Under the pieces are notes generated by a model that searched no databases, had not been told where the DNA came from, and saw nothing but the letters and a program-made list of their open reading frames with translations. The position numbers and the translations under genes were made by a program. From Erigeron canadensis (taxonomy: Eukaryota > Streptophyta > Magnoliopsida > Asterales > Asteraceae), in contig NC_057769.1 of assembly GCF_010389155.1 (NCBI RefSeq), positions 18,166,735 to 18,230,734 of the forward strand: a DNA stretch of 64,000 bases, written 5' to 3'. Shown here piece after piece: positions 39,367 through 50,764 of this stretch (the stretch's first letter is position 1; every line of letters starts with the position of its first letter).

Positions 39367-41587
39367 GCATGGATGGTTTTGCTTATTATCTTTGATACAT
39401 TTTTACATTTTCAGTTTCTCTTTAGATGTGTATTTAATTGTGTATATCCACCTTCCAGAGGTGATGAGCATATTTTCTTTCTCTTGCATTTTGGTTTGAT
39501 TGCATAGAATTTTACATTGCAGGTTGTTTTCTCTTTACATATACATTAACATTTTATTGTGTGTTCGTGGTGATAGCACGTTGATTATCATATGCATATG
39601 TTCGCAGTAAGTTCAGCGCTCATGTTTCTTGTTGGCATCATTCACGCATGGAACACCTTTCATACCCGACAAGTTTTTCTTATTCCTTATTTTTGCTTCT
39701 TAGTTTACCTTTCCTATTTCCCTTAGATTGGCTTAGTTATTGGACATTGAGGACAGTGTCCAACTTAAGTGTGGGGGGATGGTAAATAGGAAAAGTCGGG
39801 TATTTTAGAGGAATTGTGAAACTTTTGCTTGCTTGTCCTTGTAGTTAATTGCTTTTGTCACCTAATTATACATATAATTGAGCAATGTAACTACACCCTT
39901 GGCAAAAATTTTAATGTGTGGAATGTATTTGACTGATTAACGTGGCACTCCTTCTGGATTAATAACATTACTAGCATGCTTATAGCACCAAAAACACCAA
40001 AATTGTGAGATATTATTGATTCATTGCTAGATATGATAGGTGTTACGGTTTTGGAACCTTTAACCTTGTAAATTTGTCCCTCTCTTAGGCTTTTGGATTT
40101 ATCCGGAAGTAAGGGTCTCTTTTAGAGCTCTGAACTATGATGTGCAAGTTTGAGGTTGATTTTCCATTTTCGAGTCATTTCATTTGCTATGAGTGTGCCG
40201 GTGATTGCGTTGATTCTAGAACTTGTCCTTGTTGATCGTTCCGTTATCTTGCTAGATGAAAAAGAGGCAAATTTAGGATAAAACCTTTTTTCTTTGTTCA
40301 TTCACCTTTTGTTTCATAAAAATTTGTTATGTGCATGTTTTGTAATGTGCTTAGTAGCTAACTACTCTGGTTAGTGAACCACCCGTTAAAAACCCGTATG
40401 TTGCACTACAAGAAACAATAGAAAACTTGTTGTCACTAGCCTGTTCTTTGTTACTAAATCTACCTAAAAATAAACCTTTCCTCGCCATACCAATAGTCAA
40501 AGTCCTGGTGGGTCATTGGTTGCCTTTGCTAGATTGGATGGTTTGGGTTTTGCCTTATTATGTCGGTCGAGATATTCTCATTTTATGGGGGTAGTTTGAT
40601 TTCGTCATGGTTTTTGGAAAAGTCTAGACTGTTGATCTTGGCATCTTTTGTAATGATTTGTCACTGTTTCTTAAATTTCGTAAGAGAATACCAATTAGTC
40701 AGAGTAAAAGTAGCTCACAAAAAAAAAAGAGAATAAAAGAATTGTAAAACTGAAAAAGAAAAAAAAAAGGAAATATATATAAAAACAAAAGAAGAAGCTT
40801 GGGTTGTCAGTTGGTATTTCTCCCTTTTGTCAAATCATTTTATGTAAGTTGGTACGTCGTTTAAAACCAATGAAGTGTTCTTAAATTGATATATTTGATT
40901 AGAGTGTTTGAGGTTGGCAAGTTTGTTGAAGTCAACACGGTTAGATTTGGTTGATAGGTTGTTTGATTGTCTTACACCACAATGGTGTCGGTTTTTGGAT
41001 CATTCTATTGGGGTATGGTCAGGATAACTTCTTGGGATGTGGACCGTTGGCAACTAATGACATGGGTTTGTTTGGACTAGACTATATGTGAAAAATTTGT
41101 TAAATGTTGTGTTAGTTCTTTGTTTAACACTACTTGTTTCCAAAATTTCCATACCTTGTTCAAATACCTTGTTTAGCCTTAAAATGTTACAACCCTTAAA
41201 GTCCTCTTTTGATAGACGTTATAGGGCGCATGCGCCTTGGCGACTTAGGAACGATCCTTGTACAAGCCTATGGTTAAAAGAATATGCATCACGACTTGGC
41301 ATTGAGTGATTATTCAAATATTCAGCCCCAAATGAATGTTAGTTGGAGTAGGATAGGCGAGATATCACTTGTTCGTTACATTTGTGCCTAGTCGTGTTAT
41401 TGAGGCTTGTATATCAGTCAAATATTGTCAAACGTTCCGGTTTTCATTTAAGATGAAAATTGCCTAACCATTTATTCACATTCTTGATTGTGGTTGAGCT
41501 TCTTTTTGATTACTGAAATGTGGTTCCATGATATGCCAAGGAATTTTATGATTTTCAGTTTGGATTTGCTTGAGGATAAGCAAAGCT
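39367..41587 (+). other. Athila-1 3' untranslated region
   Basis: About 2.2 kb without a credible ORF. Holds a second internal polypurine tract (39766-39782), an A-rich stretch (40719-40800) and ends at the true polypurine tract. A long 3' region is usual for Athila elements. Confidence 0.6.
39766..39782 (+). other. Internal polypurine tract 2 of Athila-1
   Basis: TTAAGTGTGGGGGGATG, nearly identical to the true 3' tract but followed by non-LTR sequence. Confidence 0.7.
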
Positions 41588-41603
41588 TAAGTGTGGGGGG
41601 ATT
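41588..41603 (+). other. 3' polypurine tract of Athila-1
   Basis: TAAGTGTGGGGGGATT directly before the LTR start TGATGTGTCATATTTT. Confidence 0.85.
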
Positions 41604-43097
41604 TGATGTGTCATATTTTATACCATTTCCCACGTGACTTTAGAACCAATTATTCGTCATTTTGATAGTTTTATTTCCAACTTTCGATGCTTTGAAGGTG
41701 TGTTGAGTGTTTTCAGGTTGGAAATTGATTAGACGAATGAATTGGTCTATTTTGATGAGTTAAGGAAGAAACGGGAGAAAGATTCAGGTGAAATCACGTG
41801 AAAGATGAAGAAAACGAAATCTGGAAGTTGTAACTGCCGTTAGCCCAGTAACGGCCGTTACATAGGTGGTTTGTGGTTTCTCCTGTAACTGGCAGTTAGG
41901 GAACTAACGGCCGTTAGTTATCAACTGAAGAGTAACGGCCGTTACCCCAGTAACCCCCGTTAGACCTCAAGTATAATACTAACGGCCGTTATCCCACTAA
42001 CAGCCGTTACACGCGTGTTTTGTACAAAGGATTAGTTAGGGTTCTGCACTTTTGGACGGATTCATAACACAATTTTCATAGTTTTTCATATACTTAGGAA
42101 TACTTTGGAGCAATCAAGTGATTAGGGTTTCGATTATTTTCAGTTTTTGATTGTAATCATCATTGCTACCGGATTGTCATCATTCATTTGGTATAATATG
42201 ATTTCCTCTCTATTTGTTTGTTCTTGCATTTCTAATATGAATAGCTAAATCTTTAGCACCCGCTTGGGTAGTAAGCATGTCATAGGGTCGAATTGATGTT
42301 GCTTGCAAATGTTGAACAAGGTTTATATGTTTAATCGAAGATCCACATTTATTTGGATTTAAATATCGTTTTCAACTTTTATATTTATTGATTGATAATT
42401 GTAATTAGAAGTTCGGGAGAAATCTATGTCATTGTCAATTGATTTATGAAATGGTTAATCGGTCTATAATTAACCTGAAATCGTTGGAGTTCGGGAGAAA
42501 TCAACGATAAAGATTAAAAATAATTAAATTCATTTTGAATGTGTAGACGTCTATGATAGAGGGATCTGATTAGGCGAATAAGCAGTTCGGGAGAAAGCTT
42601 TCAAAAGATTAAATCATAAAATCAACTCAGGAATTTAATGCTTAACTGTTTAGAGGAGAAATTAAGTGCGGGAGCAATAATTATATTTTGAGCAGTCAAA
42701 GTTTCAAGTATAACGGGAGTTCATCTTGTCTAGTTTTTGAGTCGTTCAACAAAAGCAAGTAATATCTAGACCCGATGATTGGCATGTGAGCTGATCCAAG
42801 TAGGTGTTCATTTTTTTTAAATCTGTGTTAAGATTCAATCAATCAAATACTCTTTGCGATTAATCCTACGGGATTACTGACTTTCTTCACTAACTTTGCA
42901 ACGTGACAATGCGGTCACAAAACCCCCTTTTTAATCTGAATCACTTTACTGTGACAATTGCTTATTAAGTCCTTGTGTTCGACCTCGGTTTACCAAGTCA
43001 ACTATATTGCATACGAACGGGTTCACTGCCCGCAAGTGTGTAGTAGCCAGTAGCTAGGTATTTCGTGTTCATAAATTTAAGACTAGAAAATACACAT
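41604..43097 (+). mobile_element. 3' LTR of Athila-1
   Basis: 1,494 bp from TGATGTGTCATA to TACACAT; by comparison with the 5' LTR only the last two bases (CA) are missing. It holds the palindrome array 41829-42016. The end is fused to a Copia LTR fragment through a shared TACACAT. Confidence 0.87.
41829..42016 (+). repeat. TAACGGCCGTTA palindrome array in the LTR
   Basis: Eight or so copies of TAAC-n-GTTA words, most of them TAACGGCCGTTA or one-base variants (TAACTGCCGTTAG, TAACCCCCGTTAG, TAACAGCCGTTAC), arranged in pairs. Ends TTACACGCG, as does the pre-env array. Confidence 0.88.
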
Positions 43098-43375
43098 AAT
43101 TTCTGGACAAATCTTTAGAGGGCTCCAGTAGATACGTCTGGAGCGAGTCCAGTAAATCTGGACCTAACAAATTCCCCCTATTTGTTTAGAAATTATGCAA
43201 GGATTTTCAAGCTTGTATCTATACAAGTTTGTGCTTGAAAAATCTTTGAGAAATTTGACTAAGTCTAATTTAAATTTCTGGAGAGCCACTTTATAGATCA
43301 TCTGCGTTCCCAGTTTATACATTTTGATTTCTAGACTTAATCTGGATAAGTACTTGAGTCTAATCCTCCCTCCTT
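43098..43375 (-). mobile_element. Copia LTR end and adjoining 3' internal fragment
   Basis: 43098-43169 matches the U3 start of the solo LTR at 2711 (minus strand TGTTAGGTCCAGATTTACTG). Minus-strand AGGGGGAATT at 43170-43180 is a polypurine tract in the right place for a 3' LTR, followed by CATAATTTCTAAAC, so the fragment is the 3' end of a minus-strand Sirevirus-type element cut on both sides. Confidence 0.7.
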
Positions 43376-43404
43376 ATTAATTCTCTAATTTTTTTTAATA
43401 TTAA

Positions 43405-43592
43405 TCTAAATTAATTTACACTTTTTGGTTTTCCATCACCAATTTACACTTTAACCCCAATCTAAAACAATTAATTTACAATTTTTAGTTTCTCATCACC
43501 AATTTACACTTTAACCCAATTTAAAATAATTAACTTACACTTTTTGATTTTCTATCACCAATTTACACTTTAACTTAATTTATATTTAATTA
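43405..43592. repeat. Tandem repeat, about 62-65 bp, three copies
   Basis: Three units of AATTTACACTTTTTGG... with CCATCACCAATTTACACTTT in the middle, 5-15 % diverged by eye, ending in a partial copy. AT-rich. Possibly part of the U3 of the following LTR. Confidence 0.75.
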
Positions 43593-45024
43593 TACTTTTA
43601 TATATATAGTTTACACTTCTAGAAATAAGAAACTGTAAATTTTTTATTTAACTAAAGTTGGGGGAAAAAAAAAGGGTAAACTGAAATCAATATTCATATG
43701 GAGTTAATTTTCGTATGTTTCTTTGTTAGGCGGATAATTTTTGGAGTATTTTGACCGATGGAGTGGCTATTCAGCTAGCAAATTTCAAGTTGATTTCAGT
43801 ATATCTATTTAATATATTTGAAATCCAATTTTTTAACTTTGATTAATATATTTTGAGACTACCCGTTCATTGGATGGGCCTGACCACTAGTATAAATATA
43901 TATGGAAGGGGTCGGCTAGGAAGGAGGGATTCTAGCTGTCGAATTAATATAGTTTTAGGGAATTGGAATTAGAGTTTGTAGTCGGCAGGTAGGGTGCAAA
44001 ATTTAGAGGAATATCTTCGTTTGGGTTTCGAATTCGAGCCACAACAGAGGTCAACTTCATCAGCCGCAATCATATTCTCGTTCGATTCTCTTTTCTCTTT
44101 TATTATTAATAGTTGTTTAAATTTTAAGACTTTATTACTATACAATATTATTATGGATTATACTTATATAATATTTGTTAGTTTTATTGTTCATGCCATG
44201 AGTAGCTAAATCTTTATTCATCTACTAAGATGAAGTGATACAATTGAATGATGGTTGCACTATTTTTATAATTCAAGTTGATTTGATTTAACGTTGTGTC
44301 GTAATCTTAGCTTATTAATTCTTTGTTATTTAACTCTTGATTGAGGATGGTTTTTGCATGATCTTAGTGGTAACTTAGGTTGTATAAGAGTTATTTTGAT
44401 TGCTTGGTTAGAAGCGATTGTTTCTATGACGGGTACGGTAGAAAGTAATTAATAGTTAATAAGAATTAACGGGTTAATGGTTGGGTACAATCAATAGACA
44501 CAATTGTTATCTAAATAACCAAAACAATTAGTTGACTAGGAAAGTTATGTAAGGCGTCTTGGGATACCGGTCTTAGTAATGGAACTAGTTAATTAAGGGA
44601 ATTGAATAAAGTAACGAACTTGACGGGTACGGGGTGAGTCTTTGTTTAGTTCTCGGTTATTAATCAACATATTTGAATTGGTTCTTCATTTAAGTGCAAC
44701 CTAAATTATAGTGTCATGGAGTCGAAGTAGATGATCCTTTAATTAATTTTGATAATAAAAACTCTCTTTTCGTTTAATTCTTCGCAATTACTAATTTTAT
44801 TAATTAACTAACTTCTTCAAAACCAAGGTGATGGGAGTCTTTAAAATCCAAAACTCTTTTTAAACCTATATTAAACTCGCTTGCTCTTTATCAGTCCCTG
44901 TGTTCGAACCTGGACTTACCTTTAAACTATATTGCATACGAACGGGTCCACTGCCCGAGAGTGTGTAGTAGTCAGTTCTAGGGTATTTCTTGTTTATAAA
45001 TTTAAGACTAGATTTTACACATCA
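43593..45024 (+). mobile_element. Gypsy LTR remnant, Athila-like, plus orientation
   Basis: The 3' end (CATACGAACGGGTCCACTGCC ... TAAATTTAAGACTAGATTTTACACATCA; described in parts) matches the Athila-1 LTR end. A TATA-like TATAAATATATATGG lies at 43892-43906. The 5' border is not clear. After CA at 45024 no primer site follows; three bases later Athila-2 env-like codons begin on the other strand. No coding content. Confidence 0.6.
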
Positions 45025-46431
45025 AGTATAACCAACAAACTCGGTACGCTCAGACTCTAGAAGAGACTCATTCTGCTGCCTATGATGCTCCTCCATCTGT
45101 CTCTCCCAAAGTGGACGATAATGCTCCTGTTGGTTTACCACTCGATGCAACATACCAGTCATCGAGCGAGTTTGATCGAGTATTAAATCCAACGACCCCT
45201 GCATACCAAAAATATGATCCTGCAAAGAAGAGAAGTCAAAAGCAGATGATGAAGAAGATGCACCACCCGTGAACCTAGGCTCACTAGTACCATACTCACG
45301 ACGTCTCCTCCGATCCGGTCTTTGATCTCCCTCAACATCACCAATAAAAGTATCACGATTCTTAACCGTAACAACCAAAGTAGCCTGTCTCAAATCATCC
45401 AAACTAAATGACAAACAAGGTATCCTATTAAGCCCCCTACGAGGCCTCAACCCATCCACATGCAACATCCTGAAAATCAAAGAAATATAGTTCCCACAGA
45501 AAAGTTCGGGATCTCGGTGGGTTGCCATGTATCGAGCTAAAACATAAGGAGCACAAGCATATCGAGAATCACCACCCTCCTTAAACAACCTCATGAGCCA
45601 AACAACCTGAGGTGTAACCTTATCAGCATGGTCACCCCGCTGCAAAAAACAATGCGTGACCAACTTATGCAAAACACGCATCAAAGGATCCTCAATCTTG
45701 TATGTCTACTAGAAGATGACTTAACATCCCCTGAACCTCCAAGCTTTCTCCAATATGCATTAACATCACGATCATCATCAAAACCAGAGACTCCCTAATC
45801 AGAAACTCCATTAAGAAGGAAGTCATAGCTATCAATATCCGACAAAGATCTCTTACCCAACATCCCCGTCAAATAAGCAAATTCAGGCACAGAACAGTGC
45901 CTTTGTATCCCACCAGCCCTGAAGTGAATAACCTTCTTCGTGTAAAACTCACTTCCATTCAATCTAGTATCAACCCGAATTGTGCTCAAGAACTCTAAGC
46001 ACCACTCTCAAACCGGTGGATAATGACAATCAAACGCTTTTTCCCATATCCTATAAGTTTTTATTTGACCATTGGAATTCCTATACTTACACTTCATCAT
46101 CCCTTTCAATTCAGTACCTATCCCCAAATTCTCTAACTCTCTCCAATTAACTATTCGTGATTGCATAATCCCATGGTAACGAATCTCTTGAAATTTATTG
46201 AGATAATGGATTTGTTCATGATCTTCTGATCCCGAGAATGTTAACCACACATGAGTATCTGCTGGAAGATTTTCTGCTCTTGAATCCAGTGGTACATCTT
46301 TGTATGTGAAAGGGTCACTTGGTTCCGGGTTGGTATAGTCGTTACCTTCAATAATTCCCGGAACAAAAATCGGGGTATTTGATGAAGAAGCCACTGGCCT
46401 TTCCTCTCCTAGATGTGCGAACCATGATGCT
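45022..46431 (-). pseudogene. Athila-2 env-like ORF
   Basis: Likely start MVRTSRRGKASG near 46431, then a frame change to 46394-46008 (LNKFQEIRYHGIMQSRIVNW), 45989-45795 (HFRAGGIQRHCSVPEFAYLTGML, counterpart of the Athila-1 FHLGG region) and 45684-45022 (MRVLHKLVTHCFLQRGDHAD; YVLARYMATHRD), the last with a coiled end. Stops separate the pieces. The final stop codon TGA at 45022-45024 is supplied by the LTR remnant, so the native C-terminus is lost. Confidence 0.75.
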
Positions 46432-47112
46432 TAAACAAGAAAAACAAGAAGAAAATTCAAAAAGAATGGAAGAATTTTGGTTTGATTTGAGAGAGAAAAC
46501 AAGAACATTTAAAAATTTGTTTGTGTTTATTTTGTGTGTGTTTTTAGTCGACCAGGAGTCTAACAAAAGAAAAGACCAGATTTTCGTGGTCCCCCATCTA
46601 TCCAAAGACAATCTATCTTCAAATTTTAATCAAATCAAAACGGGTCAATGCAGGTCAACTCACGCTGTGCGGCGCACACCAAGATCATGCGGTGCACAAA
46701 ATGCTTTTTCAGAAATTCCTTTTTCAAAATAGGCCCGATATGCGGCGTACAAGGTATATATGCGGCCACACAAGCTTCTTCAAAATTTTCTGTGACAAAT
46801 TTTTCATTCTGTGCGGCACACAAACTCTTTTTACGACTCTAAAAACTTACCTTGGCTCGTTTTGACTTACCGTAACACATCTGGACACTTCGGGACCTGC
46901 ACATCTCAACAAAAAGCTATAAAACGAAAAATAAACATAACTAAACTAACAAAACAAAAATATTTTTGTTTTTTTTTTCGATTTTTCAAATGTTTTTGGG
47001 TTTTTCAATATAAGAAACGAAAAATGAAATAAAATGCAAATAAAAACACACGGGTTGCCTCCCGAGAAGCGCTTAATTTATAAGGAGTCGTTAGCTAGAC
47101 TCACATCCCCAA
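46432..47112 (-). other. Athila-2 pol-env spacer
   Basis: No gene. Contains the palindrome array (46665-46823), a poly-pyrimidine/T-rich segment and, next to pol, the GGTTGCCTCCCGAGAAGCGC motif shared with Athila-1. Confidence 0.55.
46665..46823 (-). repeat. Short TGTGCGGCRCACA-type palindromes (pre-env)
   Basis: Five copies of a TGCGG-centred word: GTGCGgCGCAC (46667-46677), TGCGGTGCACA, TGCGGCGTACA, TGCGGCCACACA and GTGCgGCAC (46811-46819). The first and last are perfect palindromes around one base; the others are degenerate. Same location as the Athila-1 array but different sequence. Confidence 0.6.
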
Positions 47113-47970
47113 TTAATTATCAATTTCATAAAATGAAAGTTGATCAACCACAACTCCTTCATCACAAGCTTCTTCATTAAAAACCTTCAACCTATGGCCA
47201 TTGACAATAAATGTTTCCCCATTCCCTGTATACAATTCCACATACTCCGAAGGATAAATATGTTTAATGACATAAGGTCCCATCCATCTTGAAGTCAATT
47301 TAGGTTGTTTCAACTTAAACTTTGAAATGAACAACAAAACTTTATCACCTACTTTGAAATCTTTCTTCTTCAACCTACGATCATGCCAAACCTTTGTCCT
47401 TTCTTTATAGAGCTTCGAATTTTCATAAGCATATAATCTTAACTCATCCAATTCATTTAATTGTAACATTCTTAACTCACCACTTTCAATTAAATCCATA
47501 TTACAATTCCTAAGAGCCCAATAAGCTTTATGCTCTATTTCTAAAGGCAAATGACATGTTTTCTCATACAACAATCGATAAGGTGTAGTCCTAAGTGGAG
47601 TCTTAAATGCGGTCCTAAAAGCCCATAATGCATCATCTAATTTCTTTGACCAATATTTAGGATTATCACCTATGGTTTTTTCTAAAATTCGTTTTAAAGC
47701 CCTATTTGTATTTTCTACTTGGCCACTTGTTTATGGGTGATAAGAAGTAGAGAAACGATGATGAACACCATACCTCTCAAATACCTTAGCAAGTTGGTGA
47801 TTCGTGAAATGAGTTCCACGATCACTTATTAAGGCCTTAGGACAACCAAAACGACAAAACAATTGCTTCAAAAAATCTACCACAACCCTTGCATCATTTG
47901 TAGGCGAGGCCTTAGCCTTGGCCCATTTAGACACATAATCAACCGCCACTAAAAAGTAAAGACACTTATT
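47113..47970 (-). pseudogene. Athila-2 integrase core and C-terminus
   Basis: 47949-47731 has [20 protein letters not shown] and ALISDRGTHFTNHQ (second catalytic D), ending at a stop where the [11 protein letters not shown] region begins (degraded, about 47730-47690). 47574-47113 has the C-terminal domain (CNMDLIESGELRMLQLNELD; KDFKVGDKVLLFISKFK; SRWMGPYVIKHI), ending SFYEIDN. Stops and a frameshift near 47950 separate the parts. Confidence 0.85.
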
Positions 47971-48876
47971 TTAAGGCGGAAAGGGTCCCATAAAATCAAT
48001 ACCCCAAAAATTAGAAACTTCGCAAACCTGGATGAAGTTTTGAGGCATCTCATCTCTCTTTGTGATGTTCCCTTGACGTTGACATGCATCACAAGTATCC
48101 ACCAAAGTTTGAGCTTCCTTGAAAATCGTTGGCCAATAAAAACCTGCATCAAACACTTTCTTACTAGTAACGGAAGGTCCATAATGACCACCGGTTGGCC
48201 CTCGGTGACAGCCATCCAAGATCAAACGAGTCTCTCCACCCGCAACACATCTTCTAATCATTCCATCTGCACAAACATGAAACAAATAGGGTTCTTCCCA
48301 ATAATAATGCTTAACATCGGAAAAGAACTTTTTCCTTTGTTGATTTGTCCATCCTTTCGGAATTACCCCTACAACAAGATAATTAGCAAAATCCGCATAC
48401 CATGGAACATTAGAAATACTCATCAACGATTCATCCGGGAAGGTATCATCAATATCATCTCCCCTTGGTTCCTCACGGTGAGGATCCTCTAACCTACTTA
48501 AGTGATCGGCCGCCAACTTTTTAGCCCCTTTCTTATCCTTTATCTCGATGTCAAACTCTTGTAAAAGCAAGACCCAACGTATGAGACGAGGTTTAGCATG
48601 TTGTTCAGAAAACAAGTACTTAAGGGCTGAATGATCGGTAAAAACAATGGTCTTACTAAGCACCAAATACGACCTAAACTTATCAAATGCATACACAACA
48701 GCAAGCAACTCTTTTTCAGTAGTAGTGTAATTTTGTTGAGCACTATTAAGAGTCTTGCTAGCAAAATAAATAGGACGGAAATGATTACCTTCTCGTTGCC
48801 CTAAACCCGCTCCAACTGCAAAATCACTCCCATCACACATTAGTTCAAAAGGTTGAGACCAATCAGGAGAAACCAT
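47971..48876 (-). pseudogene. Athila-2 RNase H and integrase zinc domain
   Basis: [17 protein letters not shown] (RNase H start, D kept), [35 protein letters not shown], then the integrase HHCC region ([23 protein letters not shown]) and the first core motif [13 protein letters not shown]. Open over 301 codons. Confidence 0.88.
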
Positions 48877-48891
48877 AATAGGTGGGTGAGT

Positions 48892-50462
48892 CTAACAATC
48901 TTTAAGCAGTTTAAATGCCTTTACACAATCCGAATTAAACTCAAAAGGCACATCTTTTTCAAGCAAACGGGTCATAGGTCGGGCTATCTTTGAAAAATCT
49001 TTAATAAACCTACGGTACAACCCGGCATGACCTAAAAAACTTCTAACGCCCTTTACATTAGTTGGTGGAGGTAATTTAGCAATAGCATCAATTTTAGCCT
49101 TATCTACCTCAATCCCCAAAATAGACACCTTATGCCCCAAAACAACTCCCTCTCTAACCATAAAATGATATTTTCCCAATTAAGAACAAGGTGTGCCCGC
49201 TCACATCGCTCAAGCATCTTATCCAAGTTGGAAAGACACTAGTCAAAAGAATCACCAAAGACCGAGAAGTCATCCATGAAAACCTCCATAGATGTCTCCA
49301 ACATATCTTGGAATATCGTGATCATGCACCTTTGGAAGGTGGCAGGAGCATTACACAATCCAAACGGCATCCTACGATAAGCATATGTGCCAAAGGGACA
49401 TGTAAAGGTCGTCTTTTCTTGATCATTGGTGTTAATGGGTATTTGAAAGTACCCGGAGAAACCATCAAGAAAGCAAAAATACTCATTTCCAGCTAACCGT
49501 TCGAGCATTTGATAAATGAAGGGTAAAGGGAAGTGGTCTTTACGGGTTGCATCATTCAATTTCCTATAATCAATACACACCCGCCACCCAGTAACCGTCC
49601 TAGTAGGTACTAGTTCATTATGTTCATTAGTGACAACGGTCGTCCCCCCTTTCTTCGGTATACAATGGACCGGACTTACCCATGGACTGTCAGAGATAGG
49701 ATAAGTAATTCCAGCATCTAAAAGTTTAATTATCTCTTTCTTAATGACATCTTTCATATTCTGATTTAGCCTCCTTTGTCTTTGAACACTTGGTTTGAAA
49801 TTTTCATGCAAATTAATTTTGTGTTTACAAAATTCGGGGCTAATTCTGGGTATGTCAGTTGTACTCCAAGCAAAAGCTCTTTTATGAGCCTTCAAAATAG
49901 TCATTAACTTACCTTTCTCATTATCCGAAAGTGATGACGAAATGACAACGGGAAGAAGTGACTTACCTTCGAGGAATGCATATTCCAAGTGCTCGGGAAG
50001 TGGCTTGAGCTCCAAATCGGTTGGTGGATTGTCCACCGAAGTTTCAATCTTCAAACCATCCCTCTCAATTTCCTCAAAAGTCTCATCCACCGGTGGTGAC
50101 TCATTGATGCTTAATTCCATGATCTCTTTCACCATATCCGCAACCATCACTTGCTCCTCTTCACTACAAGCAAGCAAAGCTTCTCCTTCATCCGTGTTCA
50201 AAAAATTCATCAATTCCGTTTCCAAAGCTTCATCCTCGTCAATCACATCAATCCTGAAACATGAATCATTAGTAGAATAAGGATGTTGCAAAGCTTTATC
50301 AATGGAAAACAAAATCCTATCATTTCCTATACCCAATGAAATAACTTTATTCTTGACACGAATAATAACATCGGTCGTATACAAGAAAGGTCGGCCTAAG
50401 ATAAGAGGCACCTTGGCGTCTTCTTCCATTTCAAGGATAACGAAAATTGGCCAACAAGACAA
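48892..50462 (-). pseudogene. Athila-2 protease end and reverse transcriptase
   Basis: 50462-49239: LILGRPFL (protease C-terminus), a linker with acidic region, then RT from YRKLNDATRKDHFPLPF to FMDDFSVFGDSFD, where a stop interrupts; 49179-48892 continues with VLGHKVSILGIEVDKAKIDAI and SFLGHAGLYRRFIKDFSKI. FMDD as in Athila-1. Confidence 0.88.
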
Positions 50463-50712
50463 TATGGCCTACTTTAACACACAAATTTTCAGCAATCCAC
50501 ATGGGGTACTGAAATGAATGATTGTCAAGCCTAATACTCATCCGAGTTGGCTTAAGAGCCACTAAAGACAATCGCCTATAAACTGAAAAAGGCATCAAAT
50601 TAATGCTAGCACCAATGTCGGCCAAAGCATCACAAGTAAGCTTAGCATCAAGAGAACAAGTAATCAGAAAACTCCCTGGATCTTCAAGCTTAGGACGGAT
50701 TTGATTTTTCAC
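50431..50712 (-). pseudogene. Athila-2 protease
   Basis: LADIGASINLMPFSVYRRL holds the active-site DIGAS; RLDNHSFQYPMWIAENLCVKVGH continues the fold. Frame change near 50440 to the next ORF. Confidence 0.85.
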
Positions 50713-50764
50713 AATTGCCGAACACTCCGCGTTGAGGAAAGTAGCCTTAGCTTCCTCTTATCCG

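Larger units (their letters stand above)
30401..43097 (+). mobile_element. Athila-1: Ty3/Gypsy element with env-like ORF
   Basis: Truncated 5' LTR (30401-30626), Asp-tRNA primer site, gag-pol (30817-36521), palindrome-bearing spacer, env-like ORF (37852-39366), long 3' untranslated region, polypurine tract and full 3' LTR (41604-43097). Domain order PR-RT-RH-INT, the FMDD box, primer site and third ORF are typical of the Athila lineage. Reading frames are nearly open: a few frameshifts and stops only. Confidence 0.9.
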
